Below are positions 59,511-64,000 of a DNA stretch of 64,000 nucleotides, one piece after another. The position numbers were made by a program, and so were the translations under genes. Source of the DNA: Acidaminobacterium chupaoyuni (GTDB lineage Bacteria; Bacillota; Clostridia; Oscillospirales; Butyricicoccaceae); assembly GCA_047936785.1 (NCBI GenBank), contig CP176394.1; one strand, written 5' to 3'. The notes below the pieces were generated by a model that searched no databases, had not been told where the DNA came from, and was given only the letters and a program-made list of their open reading frames with translations. Position 1 is the first letter of the stretch; every line of letters starts with the position of its first letter.

Positions 59511-60325
59511 AGGTTCTCCTTTTTGGATAAGCCGCCATAAACGCAATCGGTTCCGATTCGGCGGAACCGATCATAACGCTTTGAAAGCAGATCGGGGTCT
59601 TGGGCCAGCGAAGCGATCTCATCGGCCAGCAAAACACGAAGCGATTCATAAAACGGTTCTTTGCCCAGTTCTTTTTCTGAAAGGATGCGCTCGATGATGC
59701 CCAGCGTTTTGGCGTCTTCCGCCGTCAGTTTCAAACATTCGGCGGCGGTTTGGGCTTTCGAAGCGTCTTTCCACAAAATGCTGGCGCAGCCTTCGGGCGA
59801 GATCACCGAATAAACGGCGTTCTGCATCATCCACACACGGTCTGCCACCGCAAGGCCCAGCGCGCCGCCGCTGCCGCCTTCCCCGATGAGCAGCGCCAGA
59901 ATCGGCACGGAAAGAGTCGTCATTTCCATAAGATTTTCGGCAATGGCCTGCCCCTGCCCCCGTTCTTCCGCCCCGACGCCGCAATAAGCCCCCGAGGTGT
60001 CGATCAGGCAAACGATGGGCCTGCCGAATTTTTCGGCCTGTTTCATCAGCCGCAGCGCTTTTCGATATCCTTCGGGGTTGGGTGCGCCGAAATTGCGGGC
60101 GGCCCGTTCTTTGGCCGTGTGGCCTTTTTCAATGGCGATCACCGTTACCGGAAGCCCCTGCAGGCAGGCGATGCCGCCCACCACAGCCGGATCGTCGCCA
60201 AAGCGCCGGTCGCCGTGAAGCTCAAAAAAGCCCTCAAAGAGATGATTGATATAATCCAGCCCTGTGGGGCGTTCGCTGCTTCGGGCCAGTTTCACCCTGT
60301 TATAAGCTGTCTTATCCACGGTCAT
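59507..60325 (-). CDS. accA: Acetyl-CoA carboxylase carboxyltransferase alpha subunit
   Basis: A 272-residue carboxyltransferase half. ELHGDRRFGDDPAVVGGIA and LIGEGGSGGALGLAVAD are typical, the latter building the oxyanion hole. It transfers CO2 from carboxybiotin to acetyl-CoA with AccD. Overlaps accD by 14 bases, so the two are made together. Confidence 0.97.
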   Translation of the reverse strand: MTVDKTAYNRVKLARSSERPTGLDYINHLFEGFFELHGDRRFGDDPAVVGGIACLQGLPVTVIAIEKGHTAKERAARNFGAPNPEGYRKALRLMKQAEKFGRPIVCLIDTSGAYCGVGAEERGQGQAIAENLMEMTTLSVPILALLIGEGGSGGALGLAVADRVWMMQNAVYSVISPEGCASILWKDASKAQTAAECLKLTAEDAKTLGIIERILSEKELGKEPFYESLRVLLADEIASLAQDPDLLSKRYDRFRRIGTDCVYGGLSKKENL

Positions 60326-61175
60326 ATCCTCCGTTATGCAGTTTCAAAAGCGAAGCGATCACCCTTGGCTGATCGGCACGGGCCACAATGCCATCCAAAA
60401 AGCCATGCTGCAAAACGAATTCCGATTTCTGGAACCCTTTCGGCAGCGATTTTTTGGTGGTCTGTTCAATGACGCGAACGCCCGCAAAGCCAACCGTGGC
60501 CCCGGGTTCCGCCAAAAGGATATCCGCTTCCATGGCGAAGCTGGCCGTCACCCCGCCTGTTGTGGGGTCTGTCAGCACGGCAAGATAAAACAGCCCCGCG
60601 TCGCTGTGGCGCTTCACCGCCGCGCTGGTTTTCGCCATCTGCATCAGCGAGATCAGCCCTTCCTGCATCCGCGCGCCGCCCGAAACGGTGAAACCCACCA
60701 CGGGCAGACGGTGATCGATGGCATATTCAAACAGGCGCGTGATTTTTTCGCCCACAGCGCTGCCCATGCTGCCCATCATGAAAGAAGGTTCCATCACAAA
60801 CAAGCAGCAGCTTTGGCGGCCGATCTGGGCCGTTCCGCAAATCACGGCTTCTTCTTCTTCTGAAATGGTGCGCACGATTTCGATCTTTTCCCGGTATCCC
60901 GGGAAACCGAGAGGGTTTTCCGCTTTCATCTCCCCGTAAAATTCGCAAAAGCTGTCTTTATCTGTCAGAGTCTGAATGCGCTGCCGCGCTTTCAAGCGGA
61001 AATGATGGCCGCAGGAACAAACCAGCCCGTTGGCCCACAGGCGGCTCAGCGGAATTTCTTTATGGCAATTGGGGCAGGTCTGCTCCGGTTCCCCCGCATC
61101 CTGCTGGATGGGGGCCGCCGAACGGCCGCCTTCTTCCAATTGGTTTTTCGGTTTCAAAAAATTGATCAATGCCAT
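60312..61175 (-). CDS. accD: Acetyl-CoA carboxylase carboxyltransferase beta subunit
   Basis: A 287-residue partner of AccA. An N-terminal zinc ribbon (about residues 34-56) reads CPNC then VCSCGHHF; the second pair is CxC where CxxC is usual. The carboxyltransferase core has FTVSGGARMQEGLISLMQM. AGGTGAG precedes the ATG. Four bases after accC. Confidence 0.97.
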   Translation of the reverse strand: MALINFLKPKNQLEEGGRSAAPIQQDAGEPEQTCPNCHKEIPLSRLWANGLVCSCGHHFRLKARQRIQTLTDKDSFCEFYGEMKAENPLGFPGYREKIEIVRTISEEEEAVICGTAQIGRQSCCLFVMEPSFMMGSMGSAVGEKITRLFEYAIDHRLPVVGFTVSGGARMQEGLISLMQMAKTSAAVKRHSDAGLFYLAVLTDPTTGGVTASFAMEADILLAEPGATVGFAGVRVIEQTTKKSLPKGFQKSEFVLQHGFLDGIVARADQPRVIASLLKLHNGGYDRG

Positions 61176-61179
61176 CTTC

Positions 61180-62487
61180 TCACCTGCCTCCGCTCCATGT
61201 AAGATCGTAATTCCCGGTGGTGAAGCGCTCGTCTTCCACCGTTTTCAGCTGCTGCTCAAGATTTGTGGGGATGCCCTTGATCACAAGCTCGCAAAGGGCG
61301 GCGCGCAGCTTGCGCAGCGCTTCTTCGCGGGTGTTGGCCCTCACGATCAGTTTGCCCAGCAGCGAATCATAATAAGGCGAGATCGCGGCGCCTTCGATCA
61401 AGCCGCTGTCAAAACGAACAAAGGGCCCTCCCGGCACATGCATCATCTCTAAAGCGCCGCAGCCGCACGCGTTGATGCGGCATTCGATGGCCGAACCGCT
61501 CAGGCAGATCTCCTCCTGCGTGAAATTCAAAGGGATGCCCGCCGCGATGCGGATCTGCCATTTCACAAGGTCGATGCCTGTCAGCATCTCGGTGACACAG
61601 TGTTCCACCTGCAGGCGCACATTCATTTCCATGAACCAGAAATTCCCTTCCCGATCCAGTAAAAATTCCAAAGTTCCCGCGCCGGTATAACCGATCTGTT
61701 TCACCGCCGAAAGGGCGGCCGAGATGATTTTTTCGCGCATTTGCGGCGTGACCGCCGGCGAAGGCGTTTCTTCGATCAGCTTTTGGTGGCGCTGCTGCAT
61801 CGAACAGTCGCGCTCGCCCAAACAGACCACATTCCCCGATTCATCCGCCAGGATCTGCAGTTCCACATGGCGCGCCGGATAAATATATTTTTCCAGATAA
61901 ACAGAGCGGTCGCCAAAGGCAGCCGCCGCTTCGGCCGTGGCCTGAAGATAGGCTTCTTCCACCTCTTCTTCAGAAGAAATCAGGCGGATGCCGCGCCCGC
62001 CCCCGCCCGCACAGGCTTTCAGCATCACGGGATACCCGAGCTTGCGGGCGGCCTCTATGGTTTCGTGGAAGGATGCCAGCGCGCCCGTTCCCGGGATCAC
62101 CGCAAGCTCTGTGGCCGTTATCAGCTCTTTTAAAACAGCCTTATCGCTCAGCCGTTCCATGGTTTCGGCATTGGGGCCGATGAAAACCAACCCGTTTTTT
62201 TGGCAAAGCTTTGCAAAATGGGCGTTTTCCGACAAAAAGCCATAGCCGGGATGGATCGCCTGCGCCCCTGTCAGCAGCGCCGCGCTGATGATCTGCTGTT
62301 CTTTCAGATAGCTTTCGGCGGCTTCGGCCGCACCGATGCAGCAGCTTTGGTCGGCCAGCGCCACATGCAGGGCGTTTTTATCGGCTTCGGAATAAACCGC
62401 CACCGTGGCGACGCCCATTTCCTTGCAGGCGCGGATGATGCGCACGGCGATCTCACCGCGGTTTGCGATCAATATTTTTGAAAACAT
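61180..62487 (-). CDS. accC: Biotin carboxylase subunit of acetyl-CoA carboxylase
   Basis: A 435-residue ATP-grasp enzyme that carboxylates biotin on AccB. FSKILIANRGEIAVRIIRA is the standard N-terminus, KACAGGGGRGIRL the glycine-rich ATP loop and EMNVRLQVEHCVTEM the catalytic block. The ATG at 62487 follows AGGAG; the longer start at 62535 overlaps fabZ without a site. Confidence 0.97.
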   Translation of the reverse strand: MFSKILIANRGEIAVRIIRACKEMGVATVAVYSEADKNALHVALADQSCCIGAAEAAESYLKEQQIISAALLTGAQAIHPGYGFLSENAHFAKLCQKNGLVFIGPNAETMERLSDKAVLKELITATELAVIPGTGALASFHETIEAARKLGYPVMLKACAGGGGRGIRLISSEEEVEEAYLQATAEAAAAFGDRSVYLEKYIYPARHVELQILADESGNVVCLGERDCSMQQRHQKLIEETPSPAVTPQMREKIISAALSAVKQIGYTGAGTLEFLLDREGNFWFMEMNVRLQVEHCVTEMLTGIDLVKWQIRIAAGIPLNFTQEEICLSGSAIECRINACGCGALEMMHVPGGPFVRFDSGLIEGAAISPYYDSLLGKLIVRANTREEALRKLRAALCELVIKGIPTNLEQQLKTVEDERFTTGNYDLTWSGGR

Positions 62488-62492
62488 AGTGT

Positions 62493-62909
62493 TTAAACTC
62501 CTGTAATCGCGAAAGAAAGTTCCGCCGTTACGCATAAGCGGTCGCCCACGGAAAGGGTGCCTTCGGCAAAATAAAAAGGATGCTTGCTTCGTTTCAGCCT
62601 GCAGCGGGTTTCCACCCGGTCTCCCGGTTTCACGGGCGAATGGAACCGCACGCGGTCAAGCCCCGCATAAACAGGAATGCAGCCTTCCGTCAGCGCATCT
62701 TTCACCAGAACACAGGCGGATTGCGCCATGATCTCGCATAAGATCACGCCGGGAACCATGGGGCTTTTGGGGAAATGCCCCTGCAAAAAGAATTCTTCCC
62801 CGCTCACGGTATAATGGCCCACGGCGGTTTCGCCTTCCAAAACAAGGTCATCCAGCAGCAGCATCGGTTCCCGATGGGGCAAAATGGTTTTAATTTCTTC
62901 TCTGTTCAT
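62493..62909 (-). CDS. fabZ: 3-hydroxyacyl-ACP dehydratase FabZ
   Basis: A 138-residue hotdog-fold dehydratase. The catalytic His is in GHFPKSPMVPGV and the Glu in ILCEIMAQSA. Removes water from 3-hydroxyacyl-ACP in chain elongation. AGGTGAG precedes the ATG. Lies between accB and accC as in other Clostridia. Confidence 0.96.
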   Translation of the reverse strand: MNREEIKTILPHREPMLLLDDLVLEGETAVGHYTVSGEEFFLQGHFPKSPMVPGVILCEIMAQSACVLVKDALTEGCIPVYAGLDRVRFHSPVKPGDRVETRCRLKRSKHPFYFAEGTLSVGDRLCVTAELSFAITGV

Positions 62910-62912
62910 GGC

Positions 62913-63341
62913 TCACCTTTTAATGCGGAAGAGCTCGGTGCCATATTCCACGATCTGGCCGTCAGCCGCGCAGATTTCCGCGATGACGCCGCTTTCTTCG
63001 GCGGCGATCTCGTTCATTAATTTCATTGCTTCGATGATGCAAAGTGTTTTACCGGGTTCCACACGCTCACCCACAGAAACATAAGCTTCCGCGTTTTCGG
63101 CGGGGGAAGCATAAAAGATGCCGACAATGGGCGAACGCACGCTGATATAATCGGCTTGTTCTTCGGTTTTCGCGTTCTGCGGCAGGCTGTTTTCCACCGC
63201 CTGCCGGGGCGCGGCTTCGCGGATGACGGGCGGGGCGGTTCGCTCAAGACGCACCACTTTATTATCTTCGGTGATCTCAAGCCCCGTCAGGCCCAGTTCC
63301 TGCATCAGCCCCGCATATTTTCTGATATCCGTTTCTTTCAT
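62913..63341 (-). CDS. accB: Biotin carboxyl carrier protein
   Basis: A 142-residue carrier. The C-terminal biotinyl domain has the biotinylation site EAMKLMNEI (lysine near residue 107), and the N-terminal half has an Ala/Pro-rich linker. AAAGG precedes the ATG at 63341, which overlaps the fabF stop by four bases. Confidence 0.97.
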   Translation of the reverse strand: MKETDIRKYAGLMQELGLTGLEITEDNKVVRLERTAPPVIREAAPRQAVENSLPQNAKTEEQADYISVRSPIVGIFYASPAENAEAYVSVGERVEPGKTLCIIEAMKLMNEIAAEESGVIAEICAADGQIVEYGTELFRIKR

Positions 63342-64000
63342 TCCGATGCCTTTCTGAAAGCCAGACACGCGTTGTGGCCGCCAAACCCCAAAGAATTGGA
63401 AAGCGCCAGATCGATTTGTGTTTTCACCGCCTGATTGGGGGTATAATCGAGGTCACAAGCTTCATCCGGTTCGTTTAGGTTGATGGTGGGCGGGATCACG
63501 CCCTCGGCCAGCGCCAGCAGACAGGCCATGGCTTCCAAAGCGCCGGCGGCGCCCAGCATATGCCCTGTCATCGATTTGGTAGAGCTGATGATGGCCTTGC
63601 GCGCCTCTTCTTCGCCCAAAGCGCTTTTGATGGCCAGCGTTTCGCCCGCGTCATTAAGGGGCGTGCCGGTTCCGTGGGCGTTGATATAGACCCGTTCCCC
63701 CGTCTGATAACCGGCTTCCTGCATGGCCTGCCGCATGGCGCGCGCGCCGCCCTGCGCCTGAGGATGCGGCGCGGTGATATGATAAGCGTCACAGGTGGAA
63801 CCATAGCCGCACACCTCGCCATAAATTTTGGCGCCGCGAGCCAGAGCGTGTTCCCGTTCTTCCAGCACAAGCGCCACAGCGCCTTCGCCGATCACAAAAC
63901 CGCCGCGGCGGCGATCGAAAGGCAGCGATGCCTGATTGGGATCTTCCGCTGTGGAAAGCGCCTGCATATTGGCAAACCCCGCCACGGCCGAGGGGCTGAT
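63338..64000 (-). CDS. fabF: 3-oxoacyl-ACP synthase II, C-terminal part (cut by window edge)
   Basis: The 3' part of a ketosynthase gene whose start lies beyond the right edge. About 220 C-terminal residues are seen: NAHGTGTPLNDAGE and TGHMLGAAGALEA carry the two active-site histidines. The open frame runs to the last base of the window. Upstream member of the fab/acc operon. Confidence 0.95.
   Translation of the reverse strand: MSPSAVAGFANMQALSTAEDPNQASLPFDRRRGGFVIGEGAVALVLEEREHALARGAKIYGEVCGYGSTCDAYHITAPHPQAQGGARAMRQAMQEAGYQTGERVYINAHGTGTPLNDAGETLAIKSALGEEEARKAIISSTKSMTGHMLGAAGALEAMACLLALAEGVIPPTINLNEPDEACDLDYTPNQAVKTQIDLALSNSLGFGGHNACLAFRKASE

Overview
The window reads as a chromosome segment of an anaerobic Gram-positive bacterium of the class Clostridia, with mid GC content (impression, not computed). 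Supporting markers are a very long single-chain pyruvate:ferredoxin oxidoreductase, the dgt-dnaG-rpoD macromolecular synthesis operon, a fab/acc operon in the order fabF-accB-fabZ-accC-accD-accA, iron-sulfur L-serine dehydratase in two subunits, type II pantothenate kinase, strong AGGAGG-type ribosome sites and many sigma-A promoters (TTGACA, 17 bases, TATAAT). Genus cannot be fixed from the sequence. Most of the window is ordinary core genome. No phage, transposase, integrase, rRNA or CRISPR array was seen.

Layout. 0.1-0.4 kb: mosaic of palindromic repeats. 0.45-4.2 kb: a MocR-type regulator, an AbgB-like M20 amidohydrolase with its own promoter, and a converging M55 D-aminopeptidase. 4.6-5.1 kb: five tRNAs (Val, Asp, Phe, Gly, Cys) transcribed leftward. 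5.3-7.3 kb: yerC-like regulator, methyltransferase, Hsp33. 7.4-13.1 kb: a four-gene operon behind a near-consensus promoter: DegV, an ICMT-like membrane methyltransferase, a GH3-type acyl-adenylating enzyme and a membrane GAF/GGDEF/HD-GYP protein. 13.4-16.3 kb: M20 amidohydrolase, YgiD-type dioxygenase, NUDIX. 16.4-20.3 kb: a MerR regulator with Cys52, divergent from a carbonyl/electrophile-type operon whose promoter has the 19-base spacer typical of MerR targets. 20.4-22.3 kb: AT-rich block of small unknown genes separated by four copies of a terminator hairpin, ending at tRNA-Pro. 22.3-28.5 kb: XRE regulator, DUF421/DUF4363, nrdR with a cluster of Spo0A-like boxes upstream, secDF, aminotransferase. 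28.5-36.2 kb: coaW, asnS, TSCPD protein, a kinase-like gene, a shortened chorismate mutase/prephenate dehydratase-like protein, sdaAA/sdaAB and a glutamate dehydrogenase homologue lacking two active-site lysines. 36.5-48 kb: rpoD, dnaG, dgt, yigZ, hflX, MATE, SOS-type dinB, ogt, yifB. 48.3-57.4 kb: PFOR, small unknown genes, RidA, an O-antigen-ligase-like protein, a multi-PAS DNA-binding protein. 57.5-64 kb: fatty acid synthesis operon, cut by the right edge in fabF, ending with an acyl-CoA synthetase and acpS.

How the genes work together. PFOR makes acetyl-CoA, AccABCD carboxylates it, FabZ and FabF elongate the chain, AcpS activates the carrier protein, and CoaW feeds coenzyme A synthesis. 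SdaAA/SdaAB and the GDH homologue form an amino-acid catabolism operon. DegV, ICMT-like, GH3-like and HD-GYP proteins form the least explained unit and are the best candidate for an undescribed system: possible activation, conjugation or methylation of an acyl acid linked to c-di-GMP turnover. All boundaries, motifs and promoters were read by eye. No database search or folding was run.
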